A DNA stretch of 26,707 nucleotides from Thermohalobaculum sp039187815. Lineage in GTDB: Bacteria > Pseudomonadota > Alphaproteobacteria > Rhodobacterales > Rhodobacteraceae. Both the position numbers and the translations under genes were made by a program. Position 1 is the stretch's first letter. The number at the start of each line of letters is the position of its first letter. The notes under the pieces were generated by a model, which ran no database searches, was not told the DNA's origin, and worked only from the letters and a program-made list of their open reading frames with translations. Below are positions 12,371 through 20,009 of this stretch, one piece after another. The stretch is from contig JBCCZI010000055.1 in NCBI GenBank assembly GCA_039187815.1, positions 1-26,707 on the forward strand, given 5' to 3'.

Positions 12371-13146
12371 CCCAGGATACGCATGACACGCCGCAGAGCG
12401 GAGGCGCCTGGGAGCTGATCCCCTGGTATGTGAACGGCACGCTCGAGGATGCCGAGCGCGCCTTGGTCGAGCGGGCCGCCGAGGCTGATCCCGCCATTGC
12501 CGCCGAGATCCGCCAGCAGAAGCGCGTGGCCGAGGCAATGGCCGATCTCGATGCGATGGACGAGGCCGAGGAGCGAAGCTGGAGCAGTCTCGCCGCCCGG
12601 ATCGCCAAGGATGCCGTTCCCGCCACGCCGCCCGAGGCGAGCCCCGCCGGCGTCTTTGTTCCCGGCGCGCCAGAGCCCGGCCAAACTGCAACGGTTACGC
12701 ATCTCGACAGCGCACGGCGCCAGCGCGACGCGCGGGATCAAGAGATGGTGCCCAGCTCTGGGCCGACGCCCTGGCCGCTGCGGCTCCAGCGCATGCCGCG
12801 CGCGGCCTTGGCTGCCGGACTGGGGGCGCCGGCGCTGATCGCGGCCATGCTGCTGGCGGGCATTTTCTGGGACCCGGGAAGCCGCCAGGGCGCGGAGTAC
12901 GGCACCTTGACCACTGAGACGGGCACAGTCGGCACGGTGATCCGGTTGCGGGCCCAAGACGGCTTCGATCCGGCGACCCTTGAGGCAGCCGCGTCCGAGC
13001 ATGGGCTCGCGATCCTGAGCGGGCCGGGCGAGACCGGCGTCTACACGCTTCGCCCGGCGCCCGACACCGATGCGCAACGGGCCGCAGAGGCGCTGGGCGC
13101 CCTGCCGGGCATCGCCTTTGTCGTCGTGCGGGAGGGTGCGCAATGA
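12367..13146 (+). CDS. Single-pass membrane anti-sigma factor with propeptide-like C-terminal domain
   Basis: Partner of the preceding ECF sigma factor, 259 aa. The N-terminus (about 13-60, WELIPWYVNGTL then helices with RALVERAAEADPAIAAEIRQ) is the sigma-binding anti-sigma domain without the His-Cys-Cys zinc motif. A Pro/Ala linker follows, then one membrane helix at about 146-168 (ALAAGLGAPALIAAMLLAGI). The periplasmic part at about 189-256 (VIRLRAQDGF, LAILSGPGETGVYTLRP, AAEALGALPGIAFVVV) has the beta-alpha-beta pattern of the I9/fervidolysin-like propeptides that precede S8 proteases. It overlaps both neighbours by 4 bp (ATGA). Given that an S8 protease is the next gene, I infer that this domain binds that protease or is cut by it. 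The anti-sigma role is confident by context; the propeptide resemblance is by eye. Confidence 0.85.
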   Translation: MTQDTHDTPQSGGAWELIPWYVNGTLEDAERALVERAAEADPAIAAEIRQQKRVAEAMADLDAMDEAEERSWSSLAARIAKDAVPATPPEASPAGVFVPGAPEPGQTATVTHLDSARRQRDARDQEMVPSSGPTPWPLRLQRMPRAALAAGLGAPALIAAMLLAGIFWDPGSRQGAEYGTLTTETGTVGTVIRLRAQDGFDPATLEAAASEHGLAILSGPGETGVYTLRPAPDTDAQRAAEALGALPGIAFVVVREGAQ

Positions 13147-14324
13147 GCCGTCTGTTGGCGCTCGCCCTTCTGCTCGGCCTGGCCGCTTGCATGACTTCCG
13201 CGCCCGAGGCCCCGCCACCCTGGCGCCTGCTGCCGGCAACCGCCGTCGCGGGAGAAGATCACCTCATCGTGACGGTCGCGCTCGACGAGCCCGACGCGCT
13301 GAGCGCCATGGCCGCCGCGCTCTCGAGCGACCACCCGATCGAGCTTGTCTCGGAATGGCCGCTCGCCTCGATCTCCGTCCACTGCTTCGTCTTTCGCGTG
13401 ACCGGCGGGGCGGGCAGCAGCGCCGCGGTGCGCTCGGCCCTCTCGCGCGATGCGCGGGTCCGCACGGTGCAGCCCATGAACGGCTTCGACACCCTGGTTG
13501 CCACCTACAGCGATGATCTCTTCGACCTCCAAGACGGGTTGCATGCGATCGGCGGGCCGCGCATCCACTCGGTCGCCACGGGACGGGGCGTGCGCGTCGC
13601 TGTCGTCGATACGCTGGCCGATGTGCAGCACCCAGATCTGGCGAGCCGCATCCGCTTGGCCCGCGATTTCGTCGGCAACCGCGAAGAGCCGGTGGGCGAG
13701 GTTCACGGCACTGCCGTCGCCGGCATCATCGCGGCCGACGGGCAAAACAGCCTCGGAATGGTCGGCGTGGCCCCGGATGCCGAGATCCTGGCGCTGCGCG
13801 GCTGTTGGGAGGACCGGCCCGGCGCCCCTGGGCGTTGCACCAGCTTCTCGCTCGCGCGCGCGCTGAATTTCGCTCTGTTGCAAGAGGTTGAGGTGATCAA
13901 TCTCAGCCTGGGCGGGCCCTATGATCCGCTGTTGGCCGAGCTGGTCGAGGCGATGCTTGACCAGGGCCGCATCGTGATCGCTGCGCGGGGCGAGGGAGCC
14001 AATCCGAGCTTTCCCGCCTCGCATGCCGGGGTCATTGCCGTCTCCGGCGCGCGCAAGCCATCGGACAGCTCGGCGGTGCCGGCCCCCGGCACCGACATCA
14101 TCAGCGCGGCGCCGGGGGACGCGTTCGACTTTTACACCGGGAGCTCGGTCGCAGCAGCCCACGTGTCGGGCATCGCAGCCCTCCTGCTCGAAGCGCGCCC
14201 GGGGCTCGATGCGGCCACGCTGCGCTCCGCGCTCGGACGGGCGAATCGCGTGCCGCCCGATCTCGTCACGGTCGATGCCTGCGCCGCGCTCCAGGCCGTC
14301 ACCCGCAGCGAGGAGCGCTGCTGA
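13143..14324 (+). CDS. S8 (subtilisin-like) serine protease lipoprotein
   Basis: Predicted envelope-anchored protease of 393 aa. The signal peptide ends in lipobox LAAC with Cys16. Residues about 38-115 look like an I9-type propeptide. The S8 core shows Asp156 (VAVVDTLADVQHPDL), His188 (VHGTAVAGII) and Ser335 (GSSVAAAHVSG). The substrate-pocket strand INLSLGG is at about 252-258. The oxyanion-hole Asn of the usual AAGNxG motif is replaced: the sequence here is AARGEG at 280-285, so Asn becomes Gly283. That could lower catalytic rate. Cys221 and Cys232, and Cys380 and Cys393, may form disulfides. It is translationally coupled (ATGA) to the anti-sigma gene, and a role in releasing or sensing through that anti-sigma factor is inferred. 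It converges with the cupin gene 16 bp away. Confidence 0.9.
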   Translation: MSRLLALALLLGLAACMTSAPEAPPPWRLLPATAVAGEDHLIVTVALDEPDALSAMAAALSSDHPIELVSEWPLASISVHCFVFRVTGGAGSSAAVRSALSRDARVRTVQPMNGFDTLVATYSDDLFDLQDGLHAIGGPRIHSVATGRGVRVAVVDTLADVQHPDLASRIRLARDFVGNREEPVGEVHGTAVAGIIAADGQNSLGMVGVAPDAEILALRGCWEDRPGAPGRCTSFSLARALNFALLQEVEVINLSLGGPYDPLLAELVEAMLDQGRIVIAARGEGANPSFPASHAGVIAVSGARKPSDSSAVPAPGTDIISAAPGDAFDFYTGSSVAAAHVSGIAALLLEARPGLDAATLRSALGRANRVPPDLVTVDACAALQAVTRSEERC

Positions 14325-14340
14325 GCCGGCGCGGGCGCGG

Positions 14341-15006
14341 TCAACCCAAGCCTGCCAGATGCCCGGTCTTGAGCCACAGCTTGGCGCCATCCGGCCCGGC
14401 CGTGGCCGAGAAACCTGATCCCGGCGGCAAGCGGAGCCAGGACTGAGGCGCAAAGGCTTCGCCGCCTTCGTCAAAGCCACCCTCGAGGACAAAGACCTCC
14501 AATCCACCCGGAGCACTCAACGTGACGCGGGCGCCCGGCGCCCACTGCTCCAGCCGAACCTCCTCACGCACATCATGGTGAAGCACCGCCGCCTGCACCC
14601 CCTCGCGCCCGGGCTGGGCCTGGAACGCGATGACATCCCTGGCCAAACGCACCTCGGTGCGGTCTTCGGCATCGAACTGATGCAGTTTGACCAGGATCGT
14701 GCACCCCGGTGCCGATGCGGGCGTGTGCCGCGAGGTTGGCGGATTGCGCACATAGCTGCCGGCCGGGTAATCGCCATGCTCGTCTTGAAAGACGCCATCG
14801 AGCACCAGAAACTCTTCTCCGCCGTCATGGGTGTGAGGCGAGAACGCGCTGCCAGGGGCAAAGCGCACAATGGTGGTGGCACGGGCCACCTCGTCTCCGA
14901 TGCGGTCGAGCATACGCCGCTCCACGCCCGGCATCGGCGACGGGGTCCAATCGAGCAGGGCAGCATGCACCGCCACGCGTTGCGAGAAATCGGCATTGAT
15001 CTCCAC
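14341..15006 (-). CDS. ChrR-type double cupin protein
   Basis: Soluble protein of 221 aa related to the C-terminal cupin domain of the anti-sigma factor ChrR, lacking ChrR's N-terminal sigma-binding domain. The first cupin (about 28-115) keeps metal-ligand candidates HTHDGGEEF (two His and a Glu) and a later His in PPTSRHTP; the EFLVLDGVFQDEHGDYPAG block is the family hallmark. A second, metal-poor cupin fills about 125-215 (VFVLEGGFDEGG, WLRLPPG). Start: ATG 15012 directly abuts its AGGAG site, which is too close. GTG 15006 lies 6 bases after it and gives the MEINADFS start I associate with the family. It diverges from a tetR gene with a palindromic operator between them, so TetR control is likely. 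Role suggested: a metal-dependent oxidative or electrophile-stress enzyme. Confidence 0.85.
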   Translation of the reverse strand: MEINADFSQRVAVHAALLDWTPSPMPGVERRMLDRIGDEVARATTIVRFAPGSAFSPHTHDGGEEFLVLDGVFQDEHGDYPAGSYVRNPPTSRHTPASAPGCTILVKLHQFDAEDRTEVRLARDVIAFQAQPGREGVQAAVLHHDVREEVRLEQWAPGARVTLSAPGGLEVFVLEGGFDEGGEAFAPQSWLRLPPGSGFSATAGPDGAKLWLKTGHLAGLG

Positions 15007-15043
15007 GGTCATCTCCTGATCCTAAGGCCCTGCGAGCCCATCT

Positions 15044-15061
15044 ACCTAACAGCTGTTAGGT
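15044..15061. promoter_or_regulatory. Perfect 18-bp palindrome, likely TetR operator 1
   Basis: ACCTAACAGCTGTTAGGT is a perfect palindrome in the 127-bp gap between the divergent cupin and TetR genes. Its position just past a possible cupin -10 element would block cupin transcription. Divergent TetR regulators normally bind such sites. Confidence 0.8.
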
Positions 15062-15090
15062 GATATGGGCTTGAAAGCTGGAAAGGTCAA
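15060..15090 (-). promoter_or_regulatory. Possible promoter of the cupin gene
   Basis: Minus-strand TTGACC (15090-15085) and TATCAC (15065-15060) with a 19-base spacer. Spacing is long and the -10 weak, but the -10 edge touches the perfect palindrome, as expected for a repressed promoter. Confidence 0.3.
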
Positions 15091-15098
15091 TGCCTAAT
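15071..15098 (+). promoter_or_regulatory. Possible promoter of the tetR gene
   Basis: TTGAAA at 15071-15076 and CCTAAT at 15093-15098 with a 16-base spacer. The -10 lies inside the second, degenerate operator copy, so binding there would give autorepression. Confidence 0.3.
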
Positions 15099-15108
15099 GC
15101 CTGTTAGG
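15093..15108. promoter_or_regulatory. Degenerate second TetR operator
   Basis: CCTAATGCCTGTTAGG matches the core of the perfect palindrome at 13 of 16 positions. Centre-to-centre distance is 48 bp. The right half-site (TGTTAGG) is intact and the left is altered, suggesting a weaker site controlling tetR itself. Confidence 0.65.
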
Positions 15109-15133
15109 TTTGGTTTAGGAGGCCCCCCAGCCC

Positions 15134-15679
15134 ATGAGTGCCCGAAGCGATGAGATCCTGGATGCGGCCGAGCGCCTGGTACGCCGGGCGGGCTATGCGG
15201 CGGTCAGCACCCGCGCCGTGGCCGAGGCGGTCGGCATCCGCGCGGCCAGCCTGCACCATCACTATCCGACCAAGAGCGACCTCGGAGAGGCGCTCGCGGC
15301 CCGGTACACGGACCGGTTTTTGGAGGAGCTCGGGTCTCCGGACGCGGCGCGCCATCATCCTGAGGGGCCGATCGCCCTCTATTGCGATGCGTTTCGGCAA
15401 TCCTACAAGCGGGACGGCGCGCTCTGCCTCTGCGGTGTGCTGGGGGCGGAGGTGCAGAGCCTGCCCACCCCGGTCGCCGACCAGGCTCGGGTCTTTTTCA
15501 AGCGCAATCTCAACTGGTTGACCGAAGCCTTGCGACGTCCGGGCAAGCCGCCGCCGCACCGCGATGCCGTGCGGATCTTGGCCTCGCTCGAGGGGGCAAT
15601 GATGATGGCCTCGGCCTTGGAGGATGCGTCTGTGCTAGACACGGTCTGCGAAGACCTGTCCGCCTTGCAAAACGCCTGA
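15134..15679 (+). CDS. TetR-family transcriptional repressor
   Basis: One-component regulator of 181 aa. The N-terminal helix-turn-helix is clear: ILDAAERLVRRAGYAAVSTR, then VAEAVGIRAASLHHHYPTKS at about 29-48, the canonical recognition helix. The C-terminal ligand/dimer domain (about 50-181) contains an LCLCGVLGAEVQSLP segment with a Cys pair (Cys96 and Cys98, approximate) near the expected effector pocket. Such a segment is common in the TetR group controlling electrophile or quinone responses, so thiol sensing is possible. AGGAGG at 15117-15122 precedes the ATG. It is divergent from the cupin gene, with palindromic operators between; the cupin is the likely target. It ends 11 bp from the convergent 238-aa gene. 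Confidence 0.92.
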   Translation: MSARSDEILDAAERLVRRAGYAAVSTRAVAEAVGIRAASLHHHYPTKSDLGEALAARYTDRFLEELGSPDAARHHPEGPIALYCDAFRQSYKRDGALCLCGVLGAEVQSLPTPVADQARVFFKRNLNWLTEALRRPGKPPPHRDAVRILASLEGAMMMASALEDASVLDTVCEDLSALQNA

Positions 15680-15690
15680 CGTTGCGTGGG

Positions 15691-16407
15691 TCAGGAGCCG
15701 AGTGAGGCGCGGTCGCGCTTGCCTGCCTTGGCGGGTGCCACAGGTTCGATGGTCTCCGGTGGCACGCCAGCTTCTCGGGCGGCATGATCCCCACGCTCCG
15801 CATCCTCGATGTGCCGGCGCAGAAGGAAGAAGGCGAACTCCGCCTCTTTCAGCTTCTCCTTGAAGAACGACTGAAAGAAGCGGCCACCCGCGTTCTCAGA
15901 GGTCTGGCCCCCGCTCGGGAGCGCCTCGCGTTGCATGTGCAGCGAAATGTCCCGCAGCGGCATAAAGAACGCCGTCGTGAGCTCGAGCAGCTTCTCCGAC
16001 ACCGACCCCCGCCGAAGCGGTCGCGAGTGCGGGCCGGCGAACAGCTCGTTGATGTCGCCAACCACATAGGAGAACCGCAGAATCAGGTTCGCGCGGCCAT
16101 CGCTGGCGCGTGTCGAGAGCACCTTGAGCCCCATCAGGCTCAGCGACCCCATTTGAAAACGCAGATCGTGCAGAAAGCTGAGCCCCGGTGCGGAAACATA
16201 GGCCGACACGATGCCGCTGATGAATCGCCGAAACTCCTCCCGCAACATCGACCACAGCGTGGTCTCGCCGCGCTCTGCAAAGGTCAGAGAGACCTTGTCG
16301 GTCATCGCCTCGAGCCGATTGACCGTGATCGCCCCATCTGTGCCGGCACGCATTGCAATCAGCAATTGCGACTGCGGCGGGATCGTGATCGGATCGAGCG
16401 TAGCCAT
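15691..16407 (-). CDS. Uncharacterised protein, paralogue of the 222-aa protein at 20010
   Basis: I do not recognise this family. The 238-aa protein is soluble, with no signal peptide or membrane helix. Residues 15-35 and 79-123 align without gaps to residues 16-36 and 80-124 of the 222-aa protein encoded at 20010-20678: LxDLR, LxLxG, VL, A.DG, RF and G....LF are shared, 17 identities in the 45-residue block. The core predicts as paired beta strands, a helical stretch, two more strands (LRFQMGSLSLMGLKVLS, ANLILRFSYVV) and a long C-terminal helix region (140-210) with a charged, Pro-rich tail. The gene lies 103 bp downstream of the CheB-CheR-PAS gene on the same strand, so co-transcription is likely and a role in that sensory pathway is inferred. 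The ribosome site before ATG 16407 is weak. Confidence 0.85.
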   Translation of the reverse strand: MATLDPITIPPQSQLLIAMRAGTDGAITVNRLEAMTDKVSLTFAERGETTLWSMLREEFRRFISGIVSAYVSAPGLSFLHDLRFQMGSLSLMGLKVLSTRASDGRANLILRFSYVVGDINELFAGPHSRPLRRGSVSEKLLELTTAFFMPLRDISLHMQREALPSGGQTSENAGGRFFQSFFKEKLKEAEFAFFLLRRHIEDAERGDHAAREAGVPPETIEPVAPAKAGKRDRASLGS

Positions 16408-16483
16408 TGGGACACCAGCTTCGTGAATTGATGCTGCTTTGTCTCAAAATTTCCCTAACAGAGCGTTAATGCCCCCCATCGGC

Positions 16484-16519
16484 GACACGGATTTGCAGAC
16501 AAATCTGCTGTCACGTGTC
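16484..16519. promoter_or_regulatory. Inverted repeat at the end of the CheB-CheR gene
   Basis: GACACG GATTTG (16484-16495), CAGA loop, then CAAATC (16500-16505) and CGTGTC (16514-16519) form a two-part stem with an 8-base bulge. It overlaps the last codons and stop of the CheB-CheR gene and precedes the 238-aa gene. No T-run follows on the minus strand, so an RNA-stabilising or partial-attenuation structure is more likely than a full terminator. Confidence 0.45.
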
Positions 16520-19500
16520 CGTCATCCGGCGGAAAATCCCTAGCAGGACACGATGGCCTCCAAGGGCATCTGTGCGATAGGCGCCAACCGATTGCACCTT
16601 GATCTCCATCCCATCGGGCCGGATCAACCGCGCATCGAAGGCGAACTTCTTTTCGGTCGCGATAGCCTGGTCAAGCGCGGCCCTCACGATCTCGCGATCA
16701 TCTGGATGATAGAAGTTGATCGCCGTCTCGAGATCGGGCTCATAGCTGTCCCGCGTGACCCCATGTATGCGATAGACGCCCGAGGACCACTCAACCTTCT
16801 CCGCCTCGAAATCGACGAGCCAATAGCCGATATCGGCCGCCTCCTCGATCATCTCCAGGCGCTGCTCAGCCAGTTGCAAGCGCATCTGCTCTTCGAGCTG
16901 CGTGTTGATGTCAACCAGCGAGACATAGAGCGTGTCCTGGTCCTGGGTCTCCCCATGCACTCGCCAGCGGTCCACTTGGTACCACCGCTCACGATCAGAT
17001 TTGCGGAGCTGCTTTAGTTCCACCTCGCGGGAGCTGTCCTCACTGCTGTCCAGGAACGCCCTATCGGTCGCAATGATATGCTCGACTGTCTCAGGCGCAA
17101 AGATATCGCCGAGGCGGACGGGCCCAGCCGCATAGCCGCCAAGATCGAAAACCTCGCGCGCATGGCCGCTGACCTGCAGCACGGCTCCGGTGCGATCGCG
17201 GTGCATGAGCAGGACCGGCGCATAGCGGAAGAGATGCTCCATCTGGCTCAACAACCGCCCCACGGCCGGGGTCTCGATGAACAGCAAGGTGGCGCCGCTG
17301 ATCCGCCCGCGCGTGTCATTGAAGGGCGAGCAACGGAGGCTGTAGCCGGTTTTCCCGCTTTGAATCTCTCGCGTCACCGAGCGGCCGAGATGCAGGGCCT
17401 GGTCGCAAATCTCGGCCAGTTGAGGGAAGCCAGGCGGCAGGCGGCACTGGCTGACATGCGGGCGCTCATTCGGATGGTCGAGTTCGAACAGGTCCACGGC
17501 AGCACGGCTGACACGGTTCACCTGCAGCGCGCTGTCGACCACAATGGCCGGCGTCGGAATGGTCTCGAGGATCGACTGCAGCTCGTCGCTGAGATCGGCG
17601 AGCTCGGCGGCATTGACGTGGAGCTCTTCGTTGACCGTCACCAGCTCTTCGTTGGTGGATTGCAGCTCCTCGTTCGAGGTTTCCAGCTCCTCGTTGGTGG
17701 CTTGCAGTTCTTCGTTGGTTGCCTGTAATTCTTCGTTGGTCGATTGCAGTTCCTCATTCGAGGTCTCGAGTTCTTCAATGGTTTGCTGCAGGGCGTCGCG
17801 GGTCGCGGCGATCTCGCGCTCCAGCGCCTCGATCTGCTTGGCCGGCCCGAGATCACTGGACTCGCTCTGGGGCGGTCGCTCATTGGGCGCCGGCAGCCAG
17901 CGGCGGAAGACGATGAGGCAAAGATCCTCATCGAATTCGGCCGAGCGGATTGGGAACACTTCGAGCTGGCTGACCATGCCCTCGCCATCGACATCGTGCA
18001 CCCGCCCGAGCCGGCGCGCCTCTTGACGCCGCGCCACGCTGACGAGAGCGCGCGCCTCGTTTGCCAGGGCCGGCTTAAACATCGAGAGTGCGAGCTGCAG
18101 ACGCGAGGCCTCGGTCAGCGAGATAAACGGCGAGACATCGCCATAGACCTTCAGGATCCGATACTCCGGCCCAACCAAGACCGCGTTTGGTCCGACTGCA
18201 CGGGCGAGCCCATCGAAGAGCGCCTGGCCCACCTCCCGCTCGCGCTCGTTGCGGTTCACCGGCTCGATCGGCATCGGCCGATTGGGGATGGTGGCCAGCA
18301 TGTCGCCGCTGATGGGCAAATCGGGCCGCCGACCGAGGATCCGCCGCCGGTAGATATGGGCCTTCTCGGAGGCCATCTTGAACAGATCCTCCGCCCCGCC
18401 CACGGTCTCAGCGGTGCCCAAGAACAGATATCCATTGGGTTTGAGCGCGAAATGCAGGCGCGAGAGGGCTTTCGTCTGCAATGATGGCCCGAAATAGATC
18501 AGCAGGTTCCGGCAGCAAATCAAGTCGACATTCAGGAAGGGCGGGTCCTGGCAAAGATTGTGCACCGAGAACAGCACAACCTCCTTCAGCTGATCCGCCA
18601 CACACAGACGGTCTTCTTTGCGCACAAAGTACCGCGCCACAAAATCCGTCGGAATATCGTCTGCGGCCGCCAGCGAGTAGCGTCCGGCCCGTGCAATCCG
18701 CAGAGCGGCCGTGTCGATATCGGTGGCAAAGATCTGCACTTTGTCTTTGCTGATCGCATCCAGACCGCCCAGGGCCTCGGCCACCAGCATGGCGATCGAG
18801 TAGACCTCCTCGCCGGTGGCGCAGCCGCTGATCCAGATCCGCAGCGGTTGATCGGCCTGTGCGCTCTCGGCCACCATCTTCTCGATGAACCCGCGAAGAG
18901 CCAGAAACTCATCGGTGTCGCGAAAGAAGCGGGTGACCGAGATCAGTAAATCTTTGAAGAGCGCATCGACCTCCCGGGGGTTCGAGCGGCAATAGGTGGT
19001 GTACTCCTGTTGGCTGCTGATCCCGAGCGCGGTCATGCGCCGTTCGATCCGCCGCTGGACCGTGGTGGGCTTATAGTCGCGAAAGTCGACCCGGGTCCGC
19101 GCCAAGAGAATCTGCAGCAGATCCGAGACCGGGTGCGCCACGGTCCCGCTGCCACTCCGCGCAAAATCGAAATTGCGCGGTGTTCCGAGGATCTTGGCCA
19201 GATGCATGCCGATCTCGGTGGGCGAAAGGACCAGATCGACACATCCTGTCTCGACCGCCGCATTGGGCATGCCGTCATATTTGGCCGATTTGTCGTCCTG
19301 AGCGATGGTGATGCCGCCGGCCGCCCGCACGGCCTGGATGCCGTAGGAACCGTCCGACCCTGTGCCCGAGAGCACCACGGCGACAGAACGCTCGCCCAGA
19401 GCACCGGCGCTGCTCATGAAGAAGCGGTCGACCGAGGGCTTTGGCGCCGCCAACTCCGGGCTCGGCACGAGCAGATGTAGCGCGCCGTCGCGATAGACGA

Positions 19501-19795
19501 GATCGTTGTTCGGCGGCGTCACATAGATCGTGTTGGCCTGCGGCACGACGCCATCGACCACATCGACCACGTCCAGATGGGTCTCGCGATCGATCAGCGT
19601 GGTCAGCAGACTGCGATGCTGCGGAGACATGTGCTGGAGAACCACATAGCTCGCCGCATGATCCGAGGGCAGGTTCTTCACCATCTCCCGGATCGCTTCC
19701 AAACCGCCGGCAGACGCCCCTATTCCAACGATGAATAGTTTTTCGTCCGGCGATTTATCTGGCTGGGAGCCCGCGGTAAATTCGGCGTCCGTCAT
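16511..19795 (-). CDS. CheB-CheR-coiled coil-PAS-PAS hybrid signalling protein, no receiver or kinase
   Basis: Cytoplasmic 1094-aa fusion. Residues about 20-205 are a CheB methylesterase with Ser28 (GASAGG), His55 (LQHMSP) and Asp148 (GTGSDGS). Residues about 222-485 are a CheR methyltransferase with SAM loop ISGCATGEE at 322-330 and DLICCRNLLIYF at 424-435. Residues about 655-745 are a long coiled coil built on a seven-residue repeat. PAS-like domains follow at about 742-840, 850-965 and 975-1092. Family members usually go on to an HWE-type histidine kinase; this one stops right after the last PAS (GIFRRMTDT). The N-terminal receiver of classical CheB is also absent. So methylation enzymes are coupled to sensing without an own kinase. 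No chemoreceptor or CheA gene is in the window; the paralogous flanking proteins are candidate partners. The ribosome site (GGATGA, 6-7 bases before ATG) is moderate. Confidence 0.93.
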   Translation of the reverse strand: MTDAEFTAGSQPDKSPDEKLFIVGIGASAGGLEAIREMVKNLPSDHAASYVVLQHMSPQHRSLLTTLIDRETHLDVVDVVDGVVPQANTIYVTPPNNDLVYRDGALHLLVPSPELAAPKPSVDRFFMSSAGALGERSVAVVLSGTGSDGSYGIQAVRAAGGITIAQDDKSAKYDGMPNAAVETGCVDLVLSPTEIGMHLAKILGTPRNFDFARSGSGTVAHPVSDLLQILLARTRVDFRDYKPTTVQRRIERRMTALGISSQQEYTTYCRSNPREVDALFKDLLISVTRFFRDTDEFLALRGFIEKMVAESAQADQPLRIWISGCATGEEVYSIAMLVAEALGGLDAISKDKVQIFATDIDTAALRIARAGRYSLAAADDIPTDFVARYFVRKEDRLCVADQLKEVVLFSVHNLCQDPPFLNVDLICCRNLLIYFGPSLQTKALSRLHFALKPNGYLFLGTAETVGGAEDLFKMASEKAHIYRRRILGRRPDLPISGDMLATIPNRPMPIEPVNRNEREREVGQALFDGLARAVGPNAVLVGPEYRILKVYGDVSPFISLTEASRLQLALSMFKPALANEARALVSVARRQEARRLGRVHDVDGEGMVSQLEVFPIRSAEFDEDLCLIVFRRWLPAPNERPPQSESSDLGPAKQIEALEREIAATRDALQQTIEELETSNEELQSTNEELQATNEELQATNEELETSNEELQSTNEELVTVNEELHVNAAELADLSDELQSILETIPTPAIVVDSALQVNRVSRAAVDLFELDHPNERPHVSQCRLPPGFPQLAEICDQALHLGRSVTREIQSGKTGYSLRCSPFNDTRGRISGATLLFIETPAVGRLLSQMEHLFRYAPVLLMHRDRTGAVLQVSGHAREVFDLGGYAAGPVRLGDIFAPETVEHIIATDRAFLDSSEDSSREVELKQLRKSDRERWYQVDRWRVHGETQDQDTLYVSLVDINTQLEEQMRLQLAEQRLEMIEEAADIGYWLVDFEAEKVEWSSGVYRIHGVTRDSYEPDLETAINFYHPDDREIVRAALDQAIATEKKFAFDARLIRPDGMEIKVQSVGAYRTDALGGHRVLLGIFRRMTDT
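17621..17776 (-). repeat. 21-bp tandem repeats encoding the EEL(Q/E)xxN coiled coil
   Basis: Residues 674-725 of the CheB-CheR protein are about seven copies of a heptad: EELETSN, EELQSTN, EELQATN, EELQATN, EELETSN, EELQSTN, EELVTVN. In DNA this is a run of 21-bp units, near-identical on the plus strand as variants of 'gttggtNGNttgcagttcttc'. It is a known hallmark of CheB-CheR-PAS proteins and is coding, not a CRISPR or satellite. Confidence 0.9.
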
Positions 19796-19904
19796 CTGAT
19801 ATCATCCAGATTTACGCTAATTCAGTTCATATCGCTGCTTACAACGCGAAGTGTCAAGCATCAAGCGGGCGCATTGACACCAAGACGCAATGTCGCAACC
19901 AATT

Positions 19905-19934
19905 ATTAATCCATAATTTTTTAACAAACGTCAA
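19905..19934 (-). promoter_or_regulatory. Possible promoter of the CheB-CheR gene
   Basis: In the AT-rich 214-bp gap between divergent genes, minus-strand TTGACG (19934-19929) and ATTAAT (19910-19905) are 18 bases apart, about 110 bases before the ATG. The contrast with the surrounding GC-rich DNA supports a regulatory region, though the elements are only partial consensus matches. Confidence 0.4.
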
Positions 19935-20009
19935 ATTCGATCAATTAACCCGCCATTAAATTCGGTCGTGCAATGAACACTTTCCACGCGTTGCAACAGA
20001 TTGACGTGA

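Noticed and set aside
17621..17776. Regular repeats that could be mistaken for a CRISPR array
   Set aside because: Units are contiguous 21-bp codon repeats in frame within the CheB-CheR coding sequence, with no unique spacers.
19874..19902. TTGACA at 19874 as plus-strand promoter of the 222-aa gene
   Set aside because: No acceptable -10 hexamer lies 16-18 bases downstream.
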